A stretch of 64,000 nt of DNA, from NCBI GenBank assembly GCA_014529385.2, contig CM043958.1, forward strand, positions 148,587,293-148,651,292, given 5' to 3'. The notes beneath the pieces were generated by a model. It ran no database searches and was not told where the DNA came from. It worked only from the letters and a program-made list of their open reading frames with translations. This DNA is from Adiantum capillus-veneris. Lineage: Eukaryota > Streptophyta > Polypodiopsida > Polypodiales > Pteridaceae. This document shows, piece after piece, positions 46,472 to 59,453 of this stretch (positions are counted from its first letter, which is position 1; each line of letters begins with the position of its first letter). The translations under genes were made by a program, and so were the position numbers.

Positions 46472-49400
46472 AACCCCTCGAACACATGAGGTTAGGTTTA
46501 GTGTACTACACCCTATAAATTCCCATCAAATTTTAAATAGCATAAAGACCCTCAAATATAGTCAAATTTACTCTAATATCAAAGAAGTAATGGTTTCTGA
46601 TAATATTGTAGAATATGTATTTTCCTCAAGTGCTACTATGGTGTTAAGATTATCTGAGATTGTTTTTCTTCCATATTGCACAACACGTAGGGTGTACCGA
46701 CAAGTCTTCTATCGTCGTGTAATCTACTTGAAGTATTTGGGAGAGAGAGATCTAGGTCTGGTAGCATCGCATGTCTCCCCCCCCCCCCCCCCCCACGTCT
46801 ACCTTCCCTCCTACCTTTGATAATTTCCCTATCAAATGCAAGTAAACCACTTTTTTCATGGAAGTCCATACCAAAAGCATAGATGATAGTGTTAGGGGCA
46901 AGCACCAAGCCTTGCTATTATGATAGAAAAAATAAAAGCTAAAAAATGGGTGTGGTCACACAACTGCTTGATTGCGTGGTATGGAAAGGTGGCATTTCAA
47001 GTACAAGAAAATTGAAAGTAGTCTGGTACTCAAGGCCAAAGAAACAACCCCTCTTGGGGATCTAAGTTGTGTTCTTGAAGGACATGGAAGTGTTGAGACA
47101 TAGAAGTCAAGTGAAAATTTGGATGGTGGGATCAATATATGTAAAAGAGATAAGAATGACGCATATCAAGTAGACACGAGACAACCCATCTTTTTGCTCT
47201 ATGCAGTATGCATTAGTGAACCCTCCGTTCAAAAACAGAAAAGGGATACCAGGTGAGGCATGTTAGAAAAATAATGCTAGATATGCAATGGCACCACACA
47301 AATTCCAGGGAGTAGAACGTATGTAGCTCTTGGCATGACGACATGAACAATTGTAAAAGTCATATACTCACACACACACCCAAATATCTGTTCACTTTAC
47401 AATCACTCCATTGGTATTGAATTGATACTCTCGTACACATCCACATACGCACACAGTCCCAAATATGTGTTCACTTTACAATCACCCAAAATGCATTAAA
47501 GTCTAGAAAAAATGACCAATGCTTATCAATGTGAAGGTCCCAAGCTTAAGGTTGGATCGTGAAAGCCAAGATGCACAATCATAATTTAGAGAAGGGACAA
47601 GAAGGTAGTGCACTCGAATGTGTGATTGATCGTCAAAGTTGTTTAAATCCATGGTAGCTAAGATACATCTTGGCAAGTGGAGATCACAAGGGGTGGTATA
47701 ATGTGTTAAGAATGATGGCGCTTGACAATGTGGAAAATGCCCCTCTCTATGTTTAAGGCCAAAAAAGTTGGCAACATTCAAATAAAGGATACTAGATGAA
47801 GATGAAGAGGATAGTACATTGATTGATAATATGAAGAGTTATCAAAGCCTTCGAGGCTCTCTCTTTGTCTCATGCATTTGCATCCATGAATATGAACGTA
47901 TGCTTGTCTTTCTCAATATATGAGAGACTGGGACTACCACATGCACATCTCCACCCAAACACACCTAATATAGGCCCTTGGCTTGCTAAATATAGACCCC
48001 CACCGCATGTGTGTCCTGGCCCATATGTTAGGAAATATGACGTAGATAAATAGATATTTGAGTAGATTAATTAATGGAGAAAGATAGATTTCACACACAA
48101 GAGATTATAGAGTAGAGAGAGAGGAAGAGTACACATAATATACGTGGTTCACACAATATGTGCTACGTCCATGGGAAAGCAGCCACTCAATGGCTTTAGT
48201 ACTTCAAAACAAGAAGTAGTTTACAAAGGGATTATACCCTTAATAGAGATTCCGTCTTGCTTCACTCTCACCACCTCACACCCACCTTGTTGCACCAACT
48301 TCCCACTATGAAATGTGTGTAGAAATGGCCTCCTTTTATAGGCCAAAAGGGCTGCCCTCTCTCATGAGAAGCAGCCATGTGTAGCCGCCCTTATGTAGAT
48401 AAGTCCAAATCAGACCCTCCATTCCGCCCATGTGTGGCCGGCCGCCCTTGAGAAGACAAGTCCGCTTTTGAAGTAGGCCACCGGCCACCGGCCACCGGCC
48501 ATTGACTACCGGCCAACCGGTCAACCGACCGATCGTTTTCCGATCACTTTCCGGACGCCGTCCGGCCATAATATTCCGAGAAAAATGAATATTCCGACTC
48601 GAGACTGGGCGTGAAAATTTATGATTTTCAGCAAGTTATTTTTCTTCACGCACGATGGCTTCTCCTCATAATGGGGGCCTTACAAATGTGCGTTTTTACC
48701 ATAGAAAATTACAAGGGGTAAATCAGGCTCCATACTTAACAATCTCCCACTTGGAGACTGATCTCCAAACCAAATCTGTGACTGCTTTCCATCCTGGCTT
48801 CTTATCCTTGAATGCCGATTGAAGATGAGCAAAATCTCAACTTCTCCTTGTTGACCACCTTTGTAAACATGTCTCCAGGATTTTCACTTGTATGCACCTT
48901 TCCTAGCTTTCGTTGTCCCTCTTCCAAAAGAGTGCATATGAAGTGATATCTTATTTCAATGTGCTTTGTCCTTGAATGAAAGGCTGAGTTCTTTGCAAGA
49001 TGGATAGCGCTTTGGCTATCACTATACAAGACACAATTGTCTTGTTTGAATCCAAACTCTTCTAAGAATCTGTGAAGCCACAGAATTTCTTTGCTTGCCT
49101 CCGTCATTGCAACATACTCTGCCTCTATGGTAGAAAGTGAGACCACTTTCTGCAGCATTGAAGCCCAGCTTATTGTTTTGCGTCCAATCATGAAGACATA
49201 GCCAATAGTGCTCCTTTGAGTATCTTTGTCACATTCAATATCTGATCAGCGTACCCTTGAAGAAAATTCAATATCTTGATTTTTGAAATTTTACCCTCTT
49301 TTGTTTACCATAAACACAATCTTCACAGAACTCTAAGTCCACTTCTTTTAAACCTGGTAGAAGCTTCGTTGCTTGAAGGATTTGCATTCCTTTGGCACTC

Positions 49401-52400
49401 ATATCTCCAAGCCGGTAGTGCCACACCACACTGTCAACTTCTGTAGTTGCTGCACAAGCTGAAGGTTGTGTGTTGATAGTACACAAGTAAAGTGTACCGA
49501 CCTTTTCTCCCTTGGCAACCACCAAAGATCCCCTTGAGATCTTCCACCGTTTCTTTCCGAATGCAATGTTGTGACCTTCATCGTCCAATTGTCATGTAGA
49601 GATAAAATTTTTACAAAGAGAAGGATGCCTAACATCTTTAAGCTTCCATTCATTTCCATTAGCAGTTTTGACAGAAACTGTATCTTTGCTGACAATCTCA
49701 CAAGCTTCATCGTCTCCCAAGTATACATACCCAAAATTACCTTTGGTGTAATCTTGGAAATGTTGCTTGTGTGGTGTCACATGGAATGAAGCCCCGGAAT
49801 CGACTATCCAGGAATTAGACACATTGTCTAATGAGACATTAGGAAAATTTTGAACTCGTTTTTGGGCCTTTTAAGAGTGCCACATCATCAAAGTTGTACA
49901 AAAGAAAGCAACCCGGTAGACCCCTCTAAATATTGCTTAGAACCCGATGATATGACCTATCAATGGAAAGTTCTTGAAAAATGGATTCTAAAGAGCCAAG
50001 GTCCGAAAAGTTTGAATGACTTCTATGAAAGTTATACCATTTTTTTTCAATCAGCCAGGTTTTGTTGCCGTTACGGTAATCTAAAATCACCTTTTTCTAG
50101 ATCTACATGAAGGCAATGTCCGATACATGCATGCTATATATCAGTAGATAGCATTTGAAGAGTAGATTCTAAATATCCAACCTCTGACAAGTTTGGATCT
50201 TATTTGTAAAAAAATTACCGATCCCCACTTTTTGAAAGCTATGCCACATCAACAATTCTTACAAGGCCCATTTTTTAGTCCAAACTTTTCCTAATGATTA
50301 GAGCATCTTGCTCTACTTAACCTACCACATCGGCCTCCGATGTTGGCTTGTTGTCTTGAAACTCGGTCTCCTTCTTCTTTTTGGACTAGCAATCCTTCTT
50401 GACGTGGCCCTTCTTGCTATAGTTCCAACATTCAAGAATTGACTTTGTGCATGGCTTGCTCCGTCTTGAGCGATCATGACCCTTTTGGTTTTTGAGCCTC
50501 TCCTTAGGTCTTCCTCTTGTTTCCACTGACAATGCAGCACTTGATGATTCTCCTGTGCTTCTCCTTTGTATTTCCTTGCTTAGAAGAACAACCACAATAT
50601 CATCAAACTTAACAGTGTTTGTGCCAGAAATAGAATTACTTACAGCCATCTCAAGGCTGCCCCAACTATCCGGTAGAGATGATAGTATAAGGAGAGCTCG
50701 CACTTCGTCATCAAAATTGATTTTCACCGATCGAAGTTGACTTATGTTTGTGTTAAAGTCATTTAGGTGTTCTGCAACTGAACCATTCTTTGTCATCTTT
50801 AGATTGACCTAGCGCTTCATGAGATATACCTTATTGGATGCCGATGGTTTTCCATAGAAGTCGTCAAGTGACTTCATCAAGTCCTCCGTGGTCTTCATCT
50901 CCAAAAAGTTGAAGGCCACCATTGATGCCAAGCTTAATCGGATTGTTTCCAATTCCTTTTGATCAAGGACAATCCATGCTTTATCTTCCATCATTGCGGG
51001 CTTCTTTGCAAGACCTCCTACTGGCAACTAGAGGTCCTTCTGGTAGAGATAGTCTCAATCTGCATCTTCCAATGTTCGTAGTTTTTTTTGTTGAACTTCT
51101 CAATCTTGAGCTTCCCTTCCTCCTCCATAACTCCCACTCAATTCAAGGAATCCTTTCCTTGAGATAATTTAGCTACGAGCAAACCTTGCTCTGATACTAG
51201 TTGTTAGGAAATATGACGTAGCTAAATAGATATTTGAGTAGATTACTTAATGGAGAGAGATAAATTTCACACACAAGAGATTATAGAGTAGAGAGAGAGG
51301 AAGAGTACACACGATATACGTGGTTTACCCAATGTGGGCTATGTCCACGAGAAAGCATCCACTCAATGGTTTTAGTACTTCAAAACAAGAAGTAGTTTAT
51401 AAAGGGATTATACCTTAATAGAGCTCTCGCCTTGCTTCGCTCTCACCACCTCACACCCACCTTGTTGCATCAACTTTCCACTATGAAATATGTGTAGAAA
51501 TGGCCTCCTTTTATAGGCCAAAATGGCTGCCCTCTCTCATGAGAGGCAGCCATGTGTAGCCGCCCTTGTGTAGATAAGTCCAAATCAAACCCTCCAATCC
51601 GCCCATGTGTCATGAGAGGCAGCCATGTGTAGCCGCCCTTGTGTAGATAAGTCCAAATCAGACCCTCCAATCTGCCCATGTGTGGCTGTCCTTGAGAAGA
51701 CAATTCTGCTTTTGAAGTCGGCCACCGGCCACCCATTGACTTCTGACCCCACCGGCCATCAGCCATTGACTATCGGCCACCAGCCAACCAGCCAACCGGC
51801 CGGTCGTTTTTCGACTGCCGTCCGGCCATAATATTCCGAAAAAAAGGAATATTCCGGCTCGAGACTATCCAACTCGAGACTCGGGGTGAAAATTTTGGTT
51901 TCCGATGAGTGATTTTATTTTTCAACAAGTTATTTTTCTTCACGCACAACGGCTTCTCCTCATAATGGGCGCCTTACAAATGTGCGTTTTTACCATAGAA
52001 AATTACAAGGGGTAAATCAAGCTCCATACTTAACACCATAGCCTTGGTCTGTTTTACCCTACTCCTGACATTACTCCTCACTTGGAGAAGCATTTTTGTC
52101 TTCAAAAAAAGAACTAGTGATATCTTTGTAAGAACATTAATGTTTTTCACAGTGGCGTCCCTCACAAATCCAGCTATGCAATTGAAAAAAACATGGTTCA
52201 GTAGGATGTTCAATGGAACCAAGAAAAATATCTTGATTTTCCACATTTTTTTCCCTTGGCAACCTTTTTGTGTTACTATCCTATATCCAGCATAGTGTGT
52301 AAACTCTATTTATAACTCAATAAATTATGTTAAATGAATTACCTCAACTAAGAGGTGTCTAAAAGGATACCTCTTCATGACAGTGATATGCTGACATAAC

Positions 52401-55400
52401 TCTACAGCCAAGATTAAGTCCTTGACTTGCTATCAATGCTCATCAGTAAAAAACCCTAGCATGAACCTTAGCCCAAGATTGACACTTTTAAACTACATAT
52501 CCATCTTTGGATGACTGGTAGTATTGAGTTGTGTTTCCCAACCGTTTACAAACGGTCCTCAAGAGATTATCGGTAAACTTGAGTCACAATTACTTGCAAC
52601 ATTTTTGAGTAATCAACAATATTATGAACAACCAACTTGGCTACTTTGAGAGATTGAATAGTGGAATACATAAACTTTACAAATTTTAATCACCTTATCT
52701 ACAAGCACCCAAACTAACCCATGACCTCTTATGGTGATTGATAAATCCACATTAATGTCATAGAGATAGTGCACATAGAGTGTGAAATGTTTCATAAGCT
52801 ATCAATTTTAGGAAGTTGCTGGATGATGCTCTAAATCTACCGTTGCTAAACAATAGGACCTATAACACCTAGTGTGCGTGCACTTACCAAAAACTGATCT
52901 GAACTTGCATTTTCATGACTATAACTACCAATTCTTATGGTGGATGTGTTGCTGATAGCGCACATGGAAGAGGAGTGTAAATAGGTCTATGAAAAGAAAC
53001 TAAATGCGTCCTACTACAATCACTTGAAAATTGTGCTAAAACATTTGAACCATAATAGAAAGTGAAACATAAATCACATCTAAGCACAAACAATAAAACC
53101 GCACTTTCATTGACAATGCATAGCACTGCTATACGTGTAAACAACCATCTGTGAATGTTGTTCAATATAGATTCATGAGTCTTACTATATATCCAATAAT
53201 TTTTTGTGGCCACTAAAATGGTTCCTAATACGATGACGTGCTCAAAATGATCAAATACTCGGATGTAAGTAGCACCTAGGGACTTTGTTGCATGACACAT
53301 AATTTAAATAACAAGCATGAGTGTCAGTCTCAGAGACTCATATAATCTTCCACATGTGGAATATGTCTCATATAAGGATGTTAAAAAAAGTGGCATCCAT
53401 CACATACAAGATGTATTTATGTGTGGAGGTAAGTGGAAACACTCAGTGACATGAGTGAGAAGGGTTCCTCATAACTTGTGCTCCACACTAGCTAAATCAA
53501 ACTTCATGAGGTCTTAGATCAGCACCCTTTTGACTAACAAAATGTGCCAAAAAGAACGCTAACATGTAGAATGGTGCCAAAATGTATCTGGAACATTACT
53601 GTCCCAAAATTATTGGCTCCTAAATGGCCTTGTCATGTGTCTGAAGAGTAAAATGGATAAAATCATTTGAGCATATGCATCCGACTTGGAACCCTCAATC
53701 AAAGTATATTCAAAAATGAAACTAAACAAAATGATATGCTTGTCTAGAGGTGAAAGATAGCTTATAATTACTTGTAGTCAATTGCACACTCCAAACCTAA
53801 ATGGTACATTACCAAACATACAACCTCAAAAGGCCTAGTACATATGTAACCTGCTAGACACGAAATGAGATACTAGTGAAAATCAAGCAATATTGAAGTG
53901 GTAACGTTGGGTGTTTCTTTTAAAATGCAATTCCCATTGGTTAGATTCTACAAATTGAAACCTCTTGAGTAGATTCTCCATGGAACTAATTAACTAATCA
54001 GTTTAATGTGATCAACACGGCCTACCATGTCCAATATTGATGGTAATCAACTTGGAAAATTTAACTTACCTAATAGATCTTGATAGATTGAGGACTTTCC
54101 TTGAAAGTACAAATGTGAAGAGTCCCATCTGTGACTCGTAACCATATGGAGTGATTTTGCAATAGCTGGGTCATACCTCTAACTTCTATAAACACAAGGA
54201 GTGATTTTGCAATAGCTGGGTCATACCTCTAAAAATACCACTTCTATAGACACAAGGAGTGCTATAAACTAGCCATCATATCCTCTCAATCTAGATTTCT
54301 GTTCACAGTGGATCTTGAAAAAATCTTATCTCCCATGAAAAGAGGAGAAAGATTCACAATACGAAAAAGAAATTAGTCATAGGATAATTTCTTTGGTTTT
54401 TTTTTAAACAAGGCATTACCTGCCTTGAGGCTCCCTTAATCGATTCATGTCATCCCATGAAGTAGTTGATTGATAGGGAGGTCATGCCTACTTGCTATCC
54501 ATAGAAATCATCATATGCATTGGTTGCACCTTGTGCATAAGAGTCAATGATGTGAAATGCCCACCGTTGTAGTCATATACATCAATCACAAGCAAATATT
54601 CCAGCCTCAACGAGTATTGAGTAAAAGGTTACCGCTATGGGTAACCCCTCCAACCCCATGAATGAGAGAAGCATCGAGAAAATTCATCCAAAACAAATAA
54701 GGTCTTACTCATCGTAAAAGTTGTACAAGTGTAGTGCATGTGGACATCACAGCCCCTGGAATCCACCGTGACTATGAGGTAGATAAGGATGTCCTTGATA
54801 AAGTAGTTGCTCGTGTTATAGTAGAAGTGTAAACAATGATGGAGTGGAATGAATCCCACCATACTGGCACTTCATGCATCCATATTAAAAAAAAAGGTGA
54901 TAATACCTTCGCTTCAATGACGGGCTCAACAGTGTGATCTAATGCCATATATGTGCCTTGCACAATTTGTACTTGCATGGATACATCATAGTTTGATTTT
55001 TCCAAATATGAAATGTGAGCTTATATCCGTATATTTCCAATTCCCCAAACTTGTTTTTCATTGCTCTTGATCCCAAGTCAATATGGAGTACCTCGGAATG
55101 GGGTAGAATCCTTGCTTCTTGTTAAGTCTATCAAAGTACTTTTCTTTTCACAATAAGGAATCTTTTCCAAAGTAAAGATGAAAACACGGAAAATAAGAAT
55201 AACTGAAAATTGGCTAATCTTGTCACCCATGTTTCTCTAGTTGTCATGAAATTTAGAAGTAAAGGCTCACTTGAGAGTGAATTATAAGTTGGTTTTGTTT
55301 ATGGAAACCAAGAGAAATACCATGCAGACACATTGCAAAGTGCCCCCTAGTTTGTATCCTAATAGCATATTCCAAAATTTAGAAGCCTCTATGCAATATG

Positions 55401-58400
55401 CCTAAAATTGAAGCCTTGCTTTGCATAAATACATCAAAAAGATTATACAAGACCAAGCCTAGGGGCTCATAGCCAACAAGTGCTCCTACCCATATATAGA
55501 TATCATGGCAAAAATAAAATTGACCTTGTCAAGGTTTCATAGAGAATCAACCTTGTCAAACCGTACATCGTATGTAGAATCCTTATATTGCCCAATATTG
55601 AAAGTGATAGCTCAAGAAGCCAACGGGTGCTCCTATGTAAATATCATGGGAAAAATAAAATTGACCTTGTCAAGATTTTGTAGAGAATCAACCTTGTCCA
55701 ATCCTATGTCGTATGGAGAATCCTTAGATTGTTTGATATTGAGAGAGATAGCTCAAGAATCTTAGCTGTCAAATTCCATCGGACTTCAAAACCCTTCTTG
55801 ACCACAGCAACCTTTGCTTGATAGGCTAGCGTCATAGATGATTTTGCAAGGTTAATACTCTCAAATTGTAAACCTTATATTGAACATTCTTTAATAACTA
55901 CCTTGGCATTGGAATTTGTATCACCCGATGGTGTGGTATGGCAATGTGCTTTCTTTTATTTTGTCTTTCTACAAGCTTTACATTCTTGGGATGTGCCTTG
56001 CACCTATTTTGTGTGTGTGTGTGTGTGTGCGGAACGGTACTTCCATAAATACATGTTTTACAATAGACTTGCATCGCTTTTTCTCGTCCTTAGCAATGTC
56101 TTGGAGGCACAAACTTCAAAAGTGTGTTCGAAAAAACCTTGCTCATGAGTAGCCACATATAGAGCCTTGCTCCTTGTCCAAACGTGATCACATGTAAAGA
56201 GTTGCTATGTTCATCATGCTAGTGGAATATATCTCCAAAATAATTTCTAGAGCAAGCTAAAAATTAATAGATTTGATTACCCAACACGACCTTGTTGATT
56301 CCTTTAAAAAACTTGCATAAAGATGCCTTGATTTCCCTTTAATGGTTCAGGTTGCTCGTAGTGAAAAGCCGAGCACAATTGGCTCTATAAGATAGTGGGC
56401 ATTTTTTAGGAGACAAGGGTGTAAGTGCAATCCTCTTTCCAAAGGAATATGATTGTTTTTAATGCCAAACTACAATGATGCCCTAAATCTTCCATTTCTA
56501 GTAATGTGAATTTTTTCCGAGGGAGATGTATAATGGCAAGCCAAGCAGCCAAATTATGAGTGAGAAGCCACTAGCTTGTTATGTTATGATGGTTTTCCAT
56601 GTTAATTCTTAATGAGAAATAGAAACTATAGTTGAAATTTTCTATTTCACCTTAATTCTTAAGGAAGAAGTCAAAAATTCTTAAGGTAGTTGATTGGTTG
56701 ATAATCGGTGCTTGATGTATATATGAACTTATCTTTTGTTGTATGAAAAGAGAAAAAGGAAAAGAGGGAACACTTAGATACATAAATTTGAGTTCCAATT
56801 AGATGTTATTTGAACCTTGGAATTCTATTAGGAAGAGGATAGGATCTAGGAGGGCCTCTTTATTTTCCATGAGATTAACGAAGCGATAAATATTTTGACG
56901 ATGAATAGATGTAGGCCATGTGTGCAAGAATGGTGGGTTTATAAGAGAGGTGTAAGAGTGGTCAAAAGATACACTTTTCCTCCAAAAAAGAGGGTGGAAA
57001 ATTTTGTGATTTTCAACCTTCCACAACTTCTATATACGATTTTCAATTTGAGCAAAGACTATAGATATGTGATCTACATGGCAAGCTCTTCCCGTAGATA
57101 AGTTACATGATATGGTTTTGCCTACTAAATTTTAAACTTCATTTGGGGGGAAATTTGCATTCAGAATAAAAAAACCATTTTGCCTATTTGAATTTAAAAC
57201 TATCGCTTGATTACTTTCTTAATCCTAGAGGTTTGACTCCCTTAAAGCCCCAAATAAAGAGGCCCTCCTAGATTCGATTCTCTTCTCGGTGTCTCTTAAA
57301 ATGTATTATTCAACTAGGGAAGCTTTTATACACACACACACTTATAATTTGACAAATAGATTTCTTTTTTTTCAATCATTTTGAGGCTTTTAGTGCTGGT
57401 GGTGTGGCTTCTTTTATATTTTGAATGCCTTTATAGCTTATTATCAAAATATCATTTTTATTGAAGGGATTATTAATTTATTCTCTCTTTGAAAGTTGGG
57501 GTTGTCTCATGCATAGTGAATTCATGATCAGATTTTCTTTAGGTTCATCTTTTTTCTTTTTGAGATGTTTAGCATCCTCTAGTCTTATGACACACCCACA
57601 CTCGTATGTCATAGGGGTTGGACCATAGTGAACGAGCTTAAAGCCCCTCGTCTTTACCAATAGGCCAACTCCCCTTGACTGCTTAGGTTCATCTTATCAT
57701 GGGCAGACCTAGTGATTTCATCATTTCTTGCTTAACAACCTTAATCTAACACTTTTACCCTAGATCCCAAAAAAAAGTAAACAAGAAACTCAATTAGTAG
57801 AAACTTCATCGTCTATGTAGCTAGTTTAATATCATGTGAGAAACGTGAATGGAAGACGTTGTGCATTAAGAGTATTATAGCTTGCCCAAAGGATCTAGCT
57901 TGGTTCGTTGAGTACTTGTCCTTTGTGAGATGGTCATGTGTACGAGAGCATCCAAACGACTTTGGTAGCACTCACGAATGTCCTTTGTATCATCATGAGC
58001 AAGAATGCTCATGCTACTAAAAAAACAGTAATATAGCTTAAAAACACAATCAACAAACACCTAGAGACATGTTTGTACCTATAATTGGGAAACTTCTGTC
58101 CATTCGCTTACCTTTTTATCACTTGAAAACTCAATAGTCTCTTAGTAATAACTAGAAAATGAATCAGTTGATAATCACATACTACTACTATTTTCTTCTT
58201 TTCCCCGCTTTCAGTAAAAGCGGGGAAAAGAAGAAAATAGTAGTTGGTGACCCCTCCCTTGCATGCCACCTGCCTCCACTTCATTGCAAAGTGGGTATCT
58301 TCCACTTTAATAATCACATATTACTACTATTTTTAGCACCATTTACGTAGCTGGTGACCCCTCCCTTGCCTACCACCTACCTCCACTTCATTGCAAAGTG

Positions 58401-59453
58401 GGTATCTTCCAAGATATCCCTAAATTAAACCCAAAGAAAACATTTGGCCTACCTGCTAGACCTAAGATCCAAGGAAAAGTATAAAAATATATCAAGTTTC
58501 TAGAGGATCATGCTGGAAAAACATAGAAAGGAATTGTGCATGATTAAGACAACAGATTTTCTTGAACACTAATTTGTATGCATATGAGGGACCTCAAATA
58601 CCTACGTATAAACAAACATAGATGAAAACCTAGATGATCATGAGCCAAGATGTATTTGTAAAGGCTCTTCATGATGATGGGTAGAAAATTCTTTGTTTCC
58701 TTTTGTTTATATATGGGGTTGGTCTTTTTTTAAAAAAATAAAATTAAGTTTCCTTGTAACATATTTTGAGTGATTATTGCAAAAACATCATTTACATCTA
58801 AGCTGTGATTTGAGATTGTAATATATTTTGAAGTGTAAATCCTAGGTACTGATTTTGTGTTTTTTTTACTAACCCTTTTTTATATATGTATAGCACAAGG
58901 GGTACCAGTATACTCCACAACTCCAATACTAGATCAAGGGAATGATGGAATGACGTATATGGATGTGGTGGATTTTGTTGTCGATACTCAATTAGTTGGA
59001 ATTCCTATGGGAGTGTTTGACATTGACCCAAGTGATGGATCAGGAGGAGTTATTTTGGATTCAGGATCAATGATCAGCCAAATGCTTGAAGATGCGTATG
59101 ATCCTTTTAAGGAGGCATGGAAAAATGCAATGGTTCCAATCCTTGGAGAACCAGATAACAGTGACACCCCTGGACCCCCTGGCTTTGAGCTATGTTGGGA
59201 TTATCCAAACGATGTTCAATTACCTGACATGGGATTTGTTTTTAGGGATCAACAAGTCTTCTACTTGAGTGCAAAGGCCAAGACACTCATATACTACTCT
59301 AATTCAGGGAGGAGACGTATGTGTTTTCCTTTTCAATATAAGGATCGAGATAGTAATCCAGCTATGTATTGGGGAAGTCTTAACTTGCACAACCATCGAA
59401 TTATCTTTGACAAAACAAACAGTCTTGTCAGCTGGCAGTACAATTGTTGCTAG
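43509..59453 (+). CDS. Nepenthesin-type aspartic protease, four exons, 512 residues
   Basis: Exons: 43509-43889, 44738-44944, 45843-46233 and 58894-59453. All junctions are GT...AG and the phases (0, 0, 1) agree. Residues ~10-31 are a hydrophobic signal peptide (LLKVKIVFAIAVLNLVTAG). A propeptide with HIYDAHSP follows. The mature domain begins near GQVTTGYFHSGAQAEYYVEL. The first catalytic motif DTGS is at residue 161 (44837-44848). The Cys-rich nepenthesin insert follows (QCKPCNPCYP), then the flap YADGSSSQG and FGCGFSN. The second catalytic motif DSGS is at residue 382 (59058-59069). The end is LVSWQYNCC. Length and motifs fit plant A1B pepsin-like proteases, which are secreted or vacuolar peptidases. 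The gene shows no stop or frameshift. Intron 3 is 12.66 kb and holds a Copia element. Confidence 0.88.
43937..44554. repeat. 295-bp inverted repeat (foldback) in intron 1
   Basis: Arms 43937-44231 and 44260-44554 are reverse complements with no mismatch or indel that I can find (every pair sums to 88491), around a 28-nt loop. The left arm starts 48 bp after the donor site. In the pre-mRNA it would fold into a ~295-bp hairpin. I see no clear target duplication. Confidence 0.9.
46234..48025. other. First part of intron 3: microsatellites, no gene
   Basis: (GA)n at 46422-46472 and a run of about 19 C at 46777-46795. A short repeat occurs at 47368-47410 and 47452-47490 (TGTTCACTTTACAATCAC). No coding signal. 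Confidence 0.6.
48026..48741 (-). repeat. 3' LTR (716 bp)
   Basis: Contains the GGCCACCGGCCACCGGCCA-type repeats and is followed inside by a GTGGGAGAT purine tract read on the - strand. Confidence 0.9.
48802..49260 (-). pseudogene. Copia RNase H end
   Basis: On the - strand RKTISWASMLQKVVSLSTIE, AEYVAMTEASKEILWLHRFL and SDSQSAIHLAKN are the Copia RNase H C-terminus, ending HFICTLLEEG and the NPGDMFTK tail. It directly follows the deleted integrase/RT part. Confidence 0.8.
49268..49822 (-). pseudogene. Copia protease and pre-integrase zinc-finger region
   Basis: From 49822 on the - strand, SNSWIVDSGASFHVTPHKQH contains the protease DSGA active site. After a frame break near 49595 it continues with VVWHYRLGDMSAKGMQIL and EFCEDCVYGKQKRVKF, the HHCC-type finger before integrase. 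The integrase catalytic core is missing. Confidence 0.8.
50340..51027 (-). pseudogene. Copia gag with CCHC zinc knuckle
   Basis: On the - strand from about 51027: ETIRLSLASMVAFNFLEMKT, DLMKSLDDFYGKPSASNKVY, then NGSVAEHLNDFNTNISQLRS and LLILSSLPDSWGSLEMAVSN (UBN2-type gag), ending CWNYSKKGHVKKDC, where the second Cys of the knuckle is replaced by Ser. One frame change falls near 50805. A ~500-bp non-coding stretch (49825-50330) separates it from the protease. Confidence 0.75.
51202..52035 (-). repeat. 5' LTR (834 bp), longer by internal duplication
   Basis: Same ends as the 3' LTR, but a ~65-bp block (CATGAGAGGCAGCCATGTGT...) is duplicated at about 51538-51670 and there is an extra stretch near 51860-51925. 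The many point differences and indels between the LTRs show the insertion is not recent. Confidence 0.85.
55497..55760. repeat. Tandem repeat, about 120-bp unit, two copies
   Basis: GTGCTCCTA, then ATATCATGG(C/G)AAAAATAAA, then AGAGAATCAACCTTGTC and ATAGCTCAAGAA occur in the same order in both copies. Both copies happen to be open in one frame, which is not evidence of a gene. Confidence 0.8.
56830..57290. mobile_element. Possible MITE with ~35-bp inverted repeats
   Basis: GATCTAGGAGGGCCTCTTTA at about 56845-56864 faces its near-perfect inverse (TAAAGAGGCCCTCCTAGATT) at about 57256-57275, with partial matching outside (GAAGAGGATAG against GAGAAGAGAATCG). There is no coding capacity and I could not settle the target duplication. 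Confidence 0.45.
58172..58413. repeat. Duplicated 100-bp block, one copy containing a 28-bp-arm hairpin
   Basis: ATAATCACATACTACTACTA, then GGTGACCCCTCCCTTGC and CTTCATTGCAAAGTGGGTAT occur twice (from 58172 and from 58310). Only the first copy contains the palindrome 58184-58211/58217-58244 (TTTTCCCCGCTTT facing AAAGCGGGGAAAA). Confidence 0.8.

Larger units (their letters stand above)
48026..52035 (-). mobile_element. Copia LTR retrotransposon in intron 3, TSD CCATA, non-autonomous
   Basis: LTRs 48026-48741 and 51202-52035 both begin TGTTAGGAAATATGACGTAG and end CATACTTAACA on +. CCATA flanks both ends (48021-48025 and 52036-52040). Next to the right LTR, 51184-51201 reads on - as ACTAGTATCAGAGCAAGG, the primer-binding site. 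The - strand interior holds gag, the protease and pre-integrase region and the RNase H end, but no integrase core and almost no reverse transcriptase. It lies antisense to the host gene and, being intronic, leaves the protease frame intact. Confidence 0.9.
52041..58893. other. Remainder of intron 3: no gene recognised, several local duplications
   Basis: No ORF here carries motifs I can support. Visible structure: a 60-bp-offset repeat at 54147-54244 (GGAGTGATTTTGCAATAGCT), a ~120-bp tandem repeat at 55497-55760 (AAAATAAAATTGACCTTGTC), a MITE-like unit at about 56830-57290 and a duplicated block with a hairpin at 58172-58413. The sequence is otherwise AT-rich with a mildly degenerate look, as expected of old inserted DNA. 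Confidence 0.5.

Noticed and set aside
52041-55000. Degenerate gypsy or Copia pol in the intron
   Set aside because: I could not find protease, RT, RNase H or integrase motifs in any frame.
55505-55765. 86-codon protein with an internal repeat
   Set aside because: The internal repeat is a DNA tandem duplication inside the protease intron; there is no start context, motif or splice signal.
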